From NCBI RefSeq assembly GCF_905209685.1, contig NZ_CAJLUB010000040.1, forward strand, positions 1 to 12,982: a DNA stretch of 12,982 nt. The letters are read 5' to 3'. The translations under genes and the position numbers were made by a program. Below are positions 1 through 8,070 of the stretch, one piece after another (the first letter of the stretch is position 1; every line of letters starts with the position of its first letter). Source of the DNA: an uncultured Veillonella sp. GTDB lineage: Bacteria; Bacillota; Negativicutes; Veillonellales; Veillonellaceae. The notes beneath the pieces were generated by a model that searched no databases, was not told the origin of the DNA, and saw only the letters and a list, made by a program, of their open reading frames with translations.

Positions 1-1165
1 TTAAGGATGCAATAATTGGAGAATCCCCACTTACGCGATACAAGGTTTGTTTAATAGCGAGCACATCTGGATCTGTAGCTGCTTGTGCAATAAATTGTTC
101 TACTACAGCAAAAGACTCAAAGGGATGGTGAACAAATAAGTCTTGCTTTCCAATAACAGAGAATAGACTTTCCCCTTCGTGCTCTACTAATTCACTAGGA
201 AGTTTAGGTTCAAATGGAGCATAACGAAGATGATCGAGACCTGGATAGTTGCAGAAATCAAAATACATACGACAATCAAGATGACCATCTATACGATATA
301 CGTCCTTTGGCTCTAATTCAACACTAGTGAGCACAAAGTCCAATAGATTATCCTTTACATCACCACAAACCTCTAATCGTACTGCATCACCACGACGTCG
401 ACGACGCAAAGATGCTTCTACCTCAGAAAGCAAATCTGTTGCTTCTTCTTCATCAATTTCTAAATCCGCATCACGAGTAATACGGAACACCATAAAATCT
501 TCTATACCATAACCTTGGAAGAATTGAGTAGCATAATAGGTAATCACATCCTCCAAATATACAAAACGATGCTCTTTATTACTACGACTAGGTATTTCAA
601 TGATACGATTTAACACAGACGGAATTGGTAAGATTGCGATTTTATAATCTTTTGTACCATCTGGCAATACTTGAAAAATACGTATAATGGCATTGATGGT
701 ATGGTTTGTTAAAAATGGAAATGGGTGTCCAGAGTCAACGGCTAGAGGTGTTACAACAGGGTAGATATGTTCTTCAAAATAGTGACGTAACCAAGCCTTA
801 GATTTCACATCTAACTGTTCTGGATAGGTAAAATAAAATCCATGAGACTCTAATTCAGACAATACATTCTTTAAATATGTACTTTGCATCGATACGAGGC
901 GCTGTACAGACTCATCAATAGCCTTTAACTGTGCCTTAGCATCCATATGAGCCGCATCGTACTTAACAATACCATTCACAACTTGGTGACGTAACCCGGC
1001 CACACGAATCATAAAGAACTCATCTAAATTGGAGCTAGCAATAGCAATAAATCGAAGTCGTTCTAATAGAGGAGTATTGGTATCAATAGACTCTAATAAA
1101 ACACGCTGATTAAACTTTAACCAAGATAATTCACGGTTAAAATAATACTTTGCATTACTGAACAT
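1..1165 (-). CDS. ppk1: Polyphosphate kinase 1, N-terminal part (cut by the window edge)
   Basis: Ppk1 reversibly makes long-chain polyphosphate from the terminal phosphate of ATP. I translated the frame by hand: it begins MFSNAKYYFNRELSWLKFN, continues with ASSNLDEFFMIRVAGLR, and reaches LAIKQTLYRVSGDSP at residues 369-383. All three are hallmark blocks of the family. About 388 of the usual ~700 residues are present. The right half, including the autophosphorylated histidine, lies beyond the left edge, so whether the gene is intact cannot be judged. The ATG at 1163-1165 overlaps the end of the upstream gene by 11 nt. It is preceded by a purine-rich GGGGAGGGG about 6 nt away, a convincing ribosome binding site. 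It is the third gene of the ppx unit. The family call is very secure. Confidence 0.95.
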   Translation of the reverse strand, partial: MFSNAKYYFNRELSWLKFNQRVLLESIDTNTPLLERLRFIAIASSNLDEFFMIRVAGLRHQVVNGIVKYDAAHMDAKAQLKAIDESVQRLVSMQSTYLKNVLSELESHGFYFTYPEQLDVKSKAWLRHYFEEHIYPVVTPLAVDSGHPFPFLTNHTINAIIRIFQVLPDGTKDYKIAILPIPSVLNRIIEIPSRSNKEHRFVYLEDVITYYATQFFQGYGIEDFMVFRITRDADLEIDEEEATDLLSEVEASLRRRRRGDAVRLEVCGDVKDNLLDFVLTSVELEPKDVYRIDGHLDCRMYFDFCNYPGLDHLRYAPFEPKLPSELVEHEGESLFSVIGKQDLFVHHPFESFAVVEQFIAQAATDPDVLAIKQTLYRVSGDSPIIASL

Positions 1166-2720
1166 GACGATCCCCTCCCCTTACTAGTACGATTTCCATA
1201 CCAAATACCTCTGTAAAGTATTCCGAATCACGATCAAAGGTCCACCATTCTAATGAAATATCCTCATTAGTACGACAGAATACATAAAGTACATTATCTC
1301 GTTCTTCTAATGTTACTTCAGAGATTTTTTGGTTACTACCTGCATCGAGTGCACAAGCAACCCGAATGATGGCTACCAGCTTAGTAACTTGAATTTTTTG
1401 TAATTCTGTTAATGCATTGAAATATGCGTCGTCATCATTTGGAGTTCCCTTGTAGTGGTAATACACAACATTAGCAACTACTTGTTTTTCTTCTTCTGAA
1501 AGGCCAAATATATCTGTCCCCATTACAATATGATACGCATGCTCTCCATGATTTCGTAAATTAACGAACTTACCTACAGAACAAAGAATGGCTGCAATAC
1601 GACATAGATAGCCCCACCGTTCTGGTAAACCTTTATGTCGCAATGCTTTACAGAATAAGGAGCTAAATAGCTCTACCTCGGCATCATGAATTCGGTCTGT
1701 ATGATATCTTGCAGCAACAGCACGCGCTAACTGTGCATTTTGTTCACGCAATTGATACATAAACGGATTATTCTCGGTTTCCACACCGTAGAACCAACTA
1801 ATGCCTTGAGAGAATGAAAAGCTACTGAAAATTAATGATTTAGGCTCTATGGCCGTAATGATTTCATTAAATAAAATCATGGTAGGCATTAAAATATTGG
1901 CCTTATATTCAGGTAATTTATAACGATTCATCAACTTGGTAGCTGTCACACCGTCAAAAGAATTGATAAGCCCTTTAAATCGTTCTGGCTCAATAGTAAT
2001 AATGTCTTCTTTATTATTTTCTTGTCCCATTAAATGAGTCATATATTGCGCCTCATCACCAGATAAGACGATACTATTAATATTGAAAGTTTGTAATTCT
2101 TCACGAAGAGGGCCAATCATACGATGTAAGTATTCTGTAATAGCCCTTGGGAATGATATGGAAGATCGTTGATTTCGATTAAATGACTCCATAACCCGTA
2201 AGGACCCACTATGCATATTGCGTTGGAACAATAAATTCTCACCACGCCAAACCGTTAAGCCTACCCCACCAGATGTAATATCCAAGAATAATGTTGCCTT
2301 AGTAGGATCTGTCAGTTTATATTGATGCGTCATCTTGTAATATAACAAAGCATATTTGTAATATACCTCTTTCGGCATATCGATGACCTCAACGCGCATC
2401 CCCGTTTGAATATAGATTTGATCTAGAATACTACGACGATTAGCGGCTTCGCGTATTACGGTCGTACCATATAGTTTAGAACGACTCACGCCATAATCTG
2501 CCATTAATTGCTTATAACCTTTTAAAATATGACAGATTTCTTCAATTGTTTTAAAGCTCAAGCGAGATGTTTGAAATAATTCTTCCCCAAAGGTTACCTC
2601 CCGCGCCGCATAATCGATAACACGTACATCATCTATGCCTTTATATTCTAATATGGTAATACTCATGCTACTGGATCCCACATGTAGTACTGCATATCGT
2701 AATGTTTTTGGTAATGCCAT
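1155..2720 (-). CDS. Degenerate Ppx/GppA-family protein, probable pseudoenzyme
   Basis: This 521-residue protein has the same layout as its upstream neighbour: an actin-like Ppx/GppA phosphatase fold (about 1-310) followed by an HD-like helical domain (about 325-500). Its signature residues are eroded. The first phosphate loop, DLGSNS in the neighbour, is HVGSSS (13-18). The second, FDLGGAS, is LDITSGG (146-152). The GEEEAR block around the catalytic glutamate is MPKEVY (115-120), with only E118 kept. GIGGTA becomes LSGDEA, and VGGCGLREG becomes FSSFSFSQG. In the C-terminal domain the neighbour's LLHDIGK reads ILCSVGK (378-384), so the His-Asp pair is gone. The frame is open throughout, which argues against a decaying gene. 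The start overlaps the upstream stop as TAATG behind AAGGAGG. I infer a regulatory or structural role, perhaps binding polyphosphate or pairing with the active Ppx. Family is fairly secure; function is unknown. Confidence 0.8.
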   Translation of the reverse strand: MALPKTLRYAVLHVGSSSMSITILEYKGIDDVRVIDYAAREVTFGEELFQTSRLSFKTIEEICHILKGYKQLMADYGVSRSKLYGTTVIREAANRRSILDQIYIQTGMRVEVIDMPKEVYYKYALLYYKMTHQYKLTDPTKATLFLDITSGGVGLTVWRGENLLFQRNMHSGSLRVMESFNRNQRSSISFPRAITEYLHRMIGPLREELQTFNINSIVLSGDEAQYMTHLMGQENNKEDIITIEPERFKGLINSFDGVTATKLMNRYKLPEYKANILMPTMILFNEIITAIEPKSLIFSSFSFSQGISWFYGVETENNPFMYQLREQNAQLARAVAARYHTDRIHDAEVELFSSLFCKALRHKGLPERWGYLCRIAAILCSVGKFVNLRNHGEHAYHIVMGTDIFGLSEEEKQVVANVVYYHYKGTPNDDDAYFNALTELQKIQVTKLVAIIRVACALDAGSNQKISEVTLEERDNVLYVFCRTNEDISLEWWTFDRDSEYFTEVFGMEIVLVRGGDRHVQ

Positions 2721-4267
2721 TATGCCTCCTTACGAGATTCATGCCATTCTATTTCTAAGGATTTCTCGAATTCTTTTTTGAATGATTTTGAAAGTTTTTC
2801 TACCGCCGTTCTAGTGACACTCACATCGCGTCCTTCTAAATAGAACACTTTTATGACTACACTAGTGTATTTAATATTTACCTCTAACTGTTTGATAAAT
2901 TGTTCATGGCTTTCATCAAGAGCCTCTGCAATCGCTAAAATAATAGAAAGCTTTTGACCTAATGAGCGTTGTTCTTGATCTAACAATTTACCATATAAGA
3001 AATTCTTATATTCCTTTGGCGTCAATCCATGAGAATTCATGACTAAGAATGCACTAAACGCCTGTTCAACATGAGAAATCCCATATAAATTACTATTGAC
3101 GAGCATATAGCAGCCATGACGAGCATGACTATAATAATTAACTCGTTTACCTATATCATGCAACAGTCCCGCTGCAATCAAACATCGTCTAAAATTCTTA
3201 TCGGCCTTATGGAGTGGCTCTAATGCATCATATAAAGTAGTAGCTAATTTCGTAATATACTTAGCATGCACGAGCTCATGCTTTGTCATACCTAATAGTA
3301 CATTCTCTGCAGAATGAACTAAAATATCATCGATTATAGAATTTCCGCCTAAATAGTACTCACCGTAATAATCGTAGAATAAACCTTCACGCAAACCACA
3401 ACCGCCTACAACAAGGGTCTTAGCATTTACATAGTTAAACAGCTCATCCACTATGGTGAGTCCTGCAATAATAATATCTGCACGTTCCGATGATAAGCCA
3501 CTAATTTTTTTACGGGCCTCTAAGGATTTACCTTTTACATCTTCTAAGATTTCGTGAAATCTATGATATGGTAACTCATAGTTATGTAGTTTCGTAATGG
3601 GATATGATAACTTACGTTGATCTATTTTTGCAATATTACGAGCTGTACCACCTATACCTAATAGAGGTAGTTTTATATTTTGAAGCCACGTATGTTCCTT
3701 AATGGTTTTCTTTACGGCCTTCGTCATCTTCTCTAGTTCTTTAGGAGTATACTCATCACCTTTTTGATAGGTTCCTGTTAAGGTTAGAGCCCCTATAGGT
3801 AAGCTAACAGCTTTCACGATATGTCGATTTTTTACTAGCGTTACCTCTGTACTAGCACCACCTAAGTCAAAGATAATAAAATCTTTGAGCCCAATCGTAT
3901 TAATAACCCCAAGGAACCCAAGGCGAGCCTCTTCTTCACCAGCAATACATTCTAAATTAAGACCAGTTAGTTCTTTTACATCTTTAATAAAAGCATCTCC
4001 ATTTTTAGCTAGACGTACTGCAGCCGTAGCAACAGCTTTTATGGTATCTACCTCCATAGCGTCAGCCATATGAACAAAGCCTTTTAAAGCACGCAGAGAG
4101 CGCTCCATTGCCTCATTTGTTAATTCATGAGTGCCCCACATATTTTCACTTAAGCGGACACTCTCTTTTTCTTGATATATGAGACGATAACTACCGGTCT
4201 TAGAAATCTCATAAATGACAAAACGAACAGAGTTGGATCCTAAATCTATAAATGCAATACGTTTCAT
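2720..4267 (-). CDS. ppx: Exopolyphosphatase, Ppx/GppA family, with HD-like C-terminal domain
   Basis: The family hydrolyses terminal phosphates from polyphosphate and, in GppA-type members, pppGpp. The 515-residue protein carries the actin-like fold signatures: DLGSNS (8-13), ATAAVRLAKNG (80-90), GEEEAR (110-115, with the conserved glutamate at 113), FDLGGASTE (133-141), GIGGTAR (204-210) and VGGCGLREG (287-295). A second domain (about 315-510) has LLHDIGK at 368-374 and a later histidine-rich YSHARH, resembling the HD phosphohydrolase fold. The length fits the long Ppx form. The ATG has GAGG 8 nt upstream. It is the first gene of a unit that continues with a degenerate paralogue and ppk1, which favours polyphosphate over pppGpp as the main substrate, although sequence alone cannot separate the two. 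Expression probably starts at the extended -10 promoter just upstream. Confidence 0.9.
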   Translation of the reverse strand: MKRIAFIDLGSNSVRFVIYEISKTGSYRLIYQEKESVRLSENMWGTHELTNEAMERSLRALKGFVHMADAMEVDTIKAVATAAVRLAKNGDAFIKDVKELTGLNLECIAGEEEARLGFLGVINTIGLKDFIIFDLGGASTEVTLVKNRHIVKAVSLPIGALTLTGTYQKGDEYTPKELEKMTKAVKKTIKEHTWLQNIKLPLLGIGGTARNIAKIDQRKLSYPITKLHNYELPYHRFHEILEDVKGKSLEARKKISGLSSERADIIIAGLTIVDELFNYVNAKTLVVGGCGLREGLFYDYYGEYYLGGNSIIDDILVHSAENVLLGMTKHELVHAKYITKLATTLYDALEPLHKADKNFRRCLIAAGLLHDIGKRVNYYSHARHGCYMLVNSNLYGISHVEQAFSAFLVMNSHGLTPKEYKNFLYGKLLDQEQRSLGQKLSIILAIAEALDESHEQFIKQLEVNIKYTSVVIKVFYLEGRDVSVTRTAVEKLSKSFKKEFEKSLEIEWHESRKEA

Positions 4268-4302
4268 GCTACTAACCTCGACTTACTATAGTTCAGTATG
4301 AA

Positions 4303-4316
4303 TATACTTTAGTATA
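4303..4316. repeat. 14-bp inverted repeat on the ppx promoter
   Basis: TATACT, two central bases, then AGTATA form a perfect palindrome with 6-bp arms. One arm is the predicted -10 element of the ppx promoter and the other lies at the expected transcription start. A further AGTAT half-site at 4295-4299 pairs with ATACT at 4304-4308 across four bases, so three related half-sites crowd 22 bp. This could be an operator for an unknown repressor. It could also be chance in AT-rich promoter DNA. Confidence 0.35.
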
Positions 4317-4339
4317 CCATAGAAAAACGCGATTCTCAC
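4311..4339 (-). promoter_or_regulatory. Predicted extended -10 promoter of the ppx unit
   Basis: On the minus strand TGGTATACT (plus 4311-4319) matches an extended -10 element (TGn plus TATACT). The -35 region 17 bp upstream (4334-4339, GTGAGA) matches the consensus poorly and falls inside the preceding terminator hairpin, which is tolerable for an extended -10. A start near 4304 would give a leader of about 37 nt before the ppx ATG. It is the only plausible promoter I see between the tatD terminator and ppx. Confidence 0.45.
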
Positions 4340-4360
4340 CGCTAAGGGAGAATCGCGTTT
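4320..4360 (-). terminator. Intrinsic terminator after tatD
   Basis: AAACGCGATTCTC (4325-4337) and its exact reverse complement (4348-4360) form a perfect 13-bp stem with a 10-nt loop. Read on the minus strand the stem runs into five T residues, then CT, so it ends the holB-to-tatD unit. On the plus strand only three T follow, so it would be a weak terminator there. Between the tatD stop and this hairpin lies about 110 bp (4361-4470) in which I see no gene and no strong structure, apart from a small ATGTT/AACAT hairpin at about 4450-4465. Confidence 0.88.
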
Positions 4361-4470
4361 CATAATGTATGATTCTAATGATTCTGAATAGATATCCTAA
4401 GAATTAGAACAATGCCATTAGACGTTTACAATATTTTATTTACCAGCATTTATGTTGACTAACATCAAAA

Positions 4471-5241
4471 TTATTCAATACCAAATACACGTTTACCATT
4501 ATTATAGGTAATCTCACAGAACTCATCTACATCCATACCTTTTAGTCCAGCAATTTCCTCTGCTACAAACTGAGTCTTGCTTGGGTCATTGCGACGGCCT
4601 CTAAATGGTGGTGGTGTCAAATATGGGGAATCTGTTTCAATAAGAATTCGATCTAACGGTACTTGTTTAGCTACTTCTTTAAGATTTGTAGATTTAGGGA
4701 ATACTACAGGACCCGCAAATGATATGTAGAATCCCAATTTAATAGCTTCTTTTGCCATTTCCCAGCTACCAGAATAGCAGTGGAAAATGCCCCAATTATC
4801 TTTGCCTTCATTGCGCAAGATATTCATAATATCCCCATGTGCATCGCGGTCATGAATGATAATTGGTAAATCTACTTCACGAGCAAGCTCTAATTGACGA
4901 ATGAATACGCGTTTTTGTGTTTCACGGTCAGAAAAATCGTAGTAATAATCTAAGCCAATTTCACCGATTGCACGTACTTTATCATTATTAAGGGCTTGAT
5001 CCTTATAGAACTCATAGTCTTCTTCTGTAAAATCTTTAGACTCATGAGGATGTGTACCTACAGCGGCATATAAACGGTCATACTGTTCCGCTAAAGCTAG
5101 GCCTGATTCAACAGTACCTCGATCAACACCGGGAATCATAATGTATTCTACGCCTGCATCAAAGCAAGCTTGTAACATCTCATCACGGTCGTTGTCAAAA
5201 CGACCGTCATTTACATGAGCATGTGTATCAAAGAGTTTCAT
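4471..5241 (-). CDS. tatD: TatD-family metal-dependent nuclease
   Basis: TatD proteins are cytoplasmic TIM-barrel metalloenzymes of the amidohydrolase superfamily. Members act as DNases, with roles in repair or DNA turnover reported for several. The 256-residue length is typical. The metal ligands are in place: DTHAH (H7, H9), GEIGLDYY (E94), IIIHDRDAH (H130), FHCYSGS (H154) and IETDSPYL (D204). The PYLTPPPFRGRRN stretch is also family-standard. The start overlaps the metG stop as TAATG, which indicates translational coupling. This metG-tatD adjacency matches metS-yabD in Bacillus subtilis. It is the last gene of its unit and is followed by a strong intrinsic terminator. The preferred substrate cannot be told from sequence. 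Confidence 0.95.
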   Translation of the reverse strand: MKLFDTHAHVNDGRFDNDRDEMLQACFDAGVEYIMIPGVDRGTVESGLALAEQYDRLYAAVGTHPHESKDFTEEDYEFYKDQALNNDKVRAIGEIGLDYYYDFSDRETQKRVFIRQLELAREVDLPIIIHDRDAHGDIMNILRNEGKDNWGIFHCYSGSWEMAKEAIKLGFYISFAGPVVFPKSTNLKEVAKQVPLDRILIETDSPYLTPPPFRGRRNDPSKTQFVAEEIAGLKGMDVDEFCEITYNNGKRVFGIE

Positions 5242-7187
5242 TATTTAACCACACTTCCTGCTGGTAAAGATTCGATATTTGTTACTTCTAAATGTTCTTC
5301 CCAATCAGATGCGGACAAAATCATACCATAAGACTCAATGCCCATCATCTTTTTAGGAGCCAAGTTAGCCAAGTAAATTACCTTTTTACCAACCATAGCT
5401 TCTGGTTCATAATATTGAGAAATACCGCTTAATACCGTGCGTTCTTCAACACCGATATCCAATACAAATTTCAATAATTTCTTGGACTTAGGAACCTTTT
5501 CACAGCTTACAACTTTTGCTACACGAAGATCTAATTTTTCAAAATCATCGTACGTAATATTTTCTTTTAATGGTGGAATATTAGATGTGTCTACAGCTTC
5601 TTCAATCTTCTCTTCCACAACAACTTCTACCATTTCAGGAATTTCAAAACGTGGATAAATAGGATCACCTTTTACAACTTTTGTACCTGTTGGAATTAAG
5701 CCCCAGACTTTTGCATCCTCAAGAGTAGCATCTGTAAAGCCTACAAGTCCTAATTGGTCCCAGATTTTTGGAGCACCTACAGGGATGACAGGGCTTACTA
5801 TGATTGCAATGATACGCAATGCTTCTGCCAAGTGATACATAGCAGATTGCAAGCGCGCTTTATCATGAGCATCTTCAGATTTAGCCAATACCCAAGGCAT
5901 TGTTTCATCAATGTATTTATTCATGCGACCAATAAAGGCCCATACGGATTTAATCGCTTTATTAAGCTCCATATTTTCCATAGCCGCTTCAAAATCTTTT
6001 GCAGTTTGAACGGCTAATGTGGATACATCACGATCCAAATCGTCCATATCATCGCATTTTGTAATCACACCACCATGGTATTTTTCAATCATCGCAATGG
6101 TACGGTTCAACAAATTACCTAAGTCATTAGATAAGTCCGCATTGATTTTTGTAACAAAGTTAGGCAATGTAAAGTTACCATCATTACCGAGCGTAATTTC
6201 ACTCAATAAATAATAACGCAAGGAATCTGCCCCATATGTATCGATCAATGGAATAGGATCGATAACATTACCTAAAGATTTACTCATTTTTGTGCCGTCA
6301 ACAATCATCCAACCGTGGCCAAATACCTTTTTAGGTAATGGCAACTCAAGACTCATGAGCATCATAGGCCAAATAATTGTATGGAAACGTACGATTTCCT
6401 TACCTACTAAATGAAGATCTGCTGGCCAGTATTTTTTATATAATTCACCATCACCATCAAATGGAGAAAGGGCACTAATATAGTTTACTAACGCATCGAA
6501 CCAAACATATACGACATGTTTAGGATCAAATGGTACCTTGATACCCCAGTCAAAGGATGTACGAGATACAGCTAAGTCTTCAAGGCCTTGTTTTACGAAT
6601 TGGATCATCTCGTTACGACGAGATTCAGGTTGAATAAAATCAGGGTTTTCTTCGATAAATTTCAACCATTGATCTGTATATTTAGCGAGTTTAAAGAAGT
6701 AGCTTTCCTCTTTAACCTTCTCTACAGGACGACCACAATCCGGACATGTATGATTTTCACCTAGCTTTTGCTCAGTCCAGAATGTTTCACAAGGTGTACA
6801 ATACCAACCTTCATACTCAGCCTTGTAAATATCGCCTTTTTCATACGCTTTAGTGAAAAGCTCTTGTACTACCTTCTCATGGCGTTCATCAGTAGTACGA
6901 ATGAAGTCATCGTTGGAAATATGCATTTTTTCCCATAATGCTTTAAAGCCATTTACGATATTTGTAGTATATTCAAGAGGTGTAATACCTTGTGCTTCTG
7001 CAGCGCGTTGAATTTTTTGACCGTGTTCATCAGAACCAGTTAAAAAACGTACATCATAGCCAGCTAAGCGTTTAAAGCGCGCAATTGTATCGGCTACAGA
7101 TGTACAATAGGTATGACCAATGTGCAACTTAGCACTTGGATAATAAATTGGTGTCGTAATATAATACGTTTTTTTTGTGTCTCCCAT
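5241..7187 (-). CDS. metG: Methionyl-tRNA synthetase with C-terminal tRNA-binding domain
   Basis: This enzyme charges tRNA-Met with methionine in the cytosol. The 648-residue protein has the class I Rossmann signatures HIGH (22-25) and KMSKS (300-304). A single zinc knuckle made of C130-x2-C133 and C148-x2-C151 lies in the connective domain. An alpha-helical anticodon domain follows (about 350-510), then a short acidic linker and a C-terminal Trbp111-like OB-fold domain (about 541-648) with DLRVAKVVSCE and the usual ANLAPKKMMGIESYGM. That appended domain normally drives dimerisation and non-specific tRNA binding. The ATG has AAGGAG 8 nt upstream. It sits 34 bp after rsmI, with a small hairpin in the gap, and overlaps tatD by one base. 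Nothing looks damaged. Confidence 0.98.
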   Translation of the reverse strand: MGDTKKTYYITTPIYYPSAKLHIGHTYCTSVADTIARFKRLAGYDVRFLTGSDEHGQKIQRAAEAQGITPLEYTTNIVNGFKALWEKMHISNDDFIRTTDERHEKVVQELFTKAYEKGDIYKAEYEGWYCTPCETFWTEQKLGENHTCPDCGRPVEKVKEESYFFKLAKYTDQWLKFIEENPDFIQPESRRNEMIQFVKQGLEDLAVSRTSFDWGIKVPFDPKHVVYVWFDALVNYISALSPFDGDGELYKKYWPADLHLVGKEIVRFHTIIWPMMLMSLELPLPKKVFGHGWMIVDGTKMSKSLGNVIDPIPLIDTYGADSLRYYLLSEITLGNDGNFTLPNFVTKINADLSNDLGNLLNRTIAMIEKYHGGVITKCDDMDDLDRDVSTLAVQTAKDFEAAMENMELNKAIKSVWAFIGRMNKYIDETMPWVLAKSEDAHDKARLQSAMYHLAEALRIIAIIVSPVIPVGAPKIWDQLGLVGFTDATLEDAKVWGLIPTGTKVVKGDPIYPRFEIPEMVEVVVEEKIEEAVDTSNIPPLKENITYDDFEKLDLRVAKVVSCEKVPKSKKLLKFVLDIGVEERTVLSGISQYYEPEAMVGKKVIYLANLAPKKMMGIESYGMILSASDWEEHLEVTNIESLPAGSVVK

Positions 7188-7202
7188 GATGAGTCTCCTT
7201 CT

Positions 7203-7222
7203 AACCTTCGAATGGGAAGGTT
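7203..7222 (-). promoter_or_regulatory. Small hairpin in the rsmI-metG gap, next to the metG ribosome binding site
   Basis: AACCTTC (7203-7209) and GAAGGTT (7216-7222) form a 7-bp stem with a 6-nt loop. On the minus strand no T-tract follows, so it is not an intrinsic terminator. The metG Shine-Dalgarno AGAAGGAG starts at its foot, and the 5' arm's CCTTC could pair instead with GAAGG inside that site (7197-7201). It may modulate metG translation, or it may be incidental. Confidence 0.35.
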
Positions 7223-8070
7223 TAACGTTCTACAATATTATATACATCCCGGCGGGAAACGTTAAAACGTTTTGCCACCTGGCGAATTGCTTCTTTTTTT
7301 TGCACCCCTGCATCCACAAGGGCTTGTACAGCATCTACATACGATACTGGTTCATCCAAAACTTCACTAGTATCGGACTCAACCGTATCAGCGCCACCTA
7401 CGATGAGAACAAATTCCCCTTTATAGGTGAGCTGATCCAAATCATTTACAAGGTTTTCCAAATCGGTGCGCACAAAGGTTTCAAACTTCTTCGTCAATTC
7501 CCTTGCCACCGTTATGGATCGATTCCCAAAGGCTTCATACATATCTTGTAAGACCTCTTGCAATCGGTGGGGTGCTTCATAAAACATCAAGGTCCCCGTT
7601 ACTTGTGAAAGTCGTTGTAATTCTTCAACTCGATGTTTACCCCGCTTCGGTAAGAAACCTGCAAAAGTAAAGGATTTAGTATCTAAGCCAGATGCAATAA
7701 GTGCGGTCAGTGCCGCATTAGCACCAGGCAATGGTACTACCGTTATGTCTTTTTCAATAGCCTTCGTTACTAGGTCAGCCCCTGGATCAGATATAGCAGG
7801 CATACCCGCATCACTAACGCAAGCAATGGACTGGCCTTCTAATAAAAGCTCCATAATATAAGTACCCTTTTCTTCCTTATTATGTTCATGATACGAAATC
7901 AAAGGCTTCTTAATATCAAAATGTTTTAATAATATACCCGTATGACGCGTATCTTCAGCAGCAATAGCATCTACTTCGCCTAAGATACGAACTGCGCGAT
8001 ACGTCATATCTTCTAAATTACCAATCGGTGTAGGCACTAAGTATAAGGTGCCCCATTCGTTATCGTTCAT
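7222..8070 (-). CDS. rsmI: 16S rRNA (cytidine-1402-2'-O)-methyltransferase RsmI
   Basis: RsmI methylates the 2'-hydroxyl of C1402 in the decoding centre of 16S rRNA using S-adenosylmethionine. Family blocks from the chosen start: GTLYLVPTPIGNLEDMTYRA near the N-terminus, AEDTRHTGILL, SYHEHN, then CVSDAGMPAISDPG and PLPGANAALTALIASGL, which build the SAM-binding tetrapyrrole-methylase fold. A helix-turn-helix-like tail (VDAVQALVDAGV to NVSRRDVYNIVER) closes the protein, as in other RsmI. The frame extends upstream to an ATG at 8112, but I choose the ATG at 8068-8070. It gives 282 residues, it begins six residues before the conserved GTLYLVPTP, and it follows AAAGGAGGT encoded in the end of the preceding gene. 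With this start the overlap with that gene is 11 nt. Orthologous to yabC in the Bacillus cluster. Confidence 0.95.
   Translation of the reverse strand: MNDNEWGTLYLVPTPIGNLEDMTYRAVRILGEVDAIAAEDTRHTGILLKHFDIKKPLISYHEHNKEEKGTYIMELLLEGQSIACVSDAGMPAISDPGADLVTKAIEKDITVVPLPGANAALTALIASGLDTKSFTFAGFLPKRGKHRVEELQRLSQVTGTLMFYEAPHRLQEVLQDMYEAFGNRSITVARELTKKFETFVRTDLENLVNDLDQLTYKGEFVLIVGGADTVESDTSEVLDEPVSYVDAVQALVDAGVQKKEAIRQVAKRFNVSRRDVYNIVER

Noticed and set aside
327..512. 61-codon plus-strand frame with an arginine run
   Set aside because: Antisense to ppk1; the arginine run mirrors ppk1 coding sequence.
4361..4470. Possible small RNA or small gene between tatD and its terminator
   Set aside because: Only about 110 bp, no promoter-like elements or convincing coding frame; best read as the tatD 3' untranslated region.
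7177..7551. 124-codon plus-strand open frame
   Set aside because: Antisense to rsmI and the start of metG; no recognisable protein and no suitable upstream signals.
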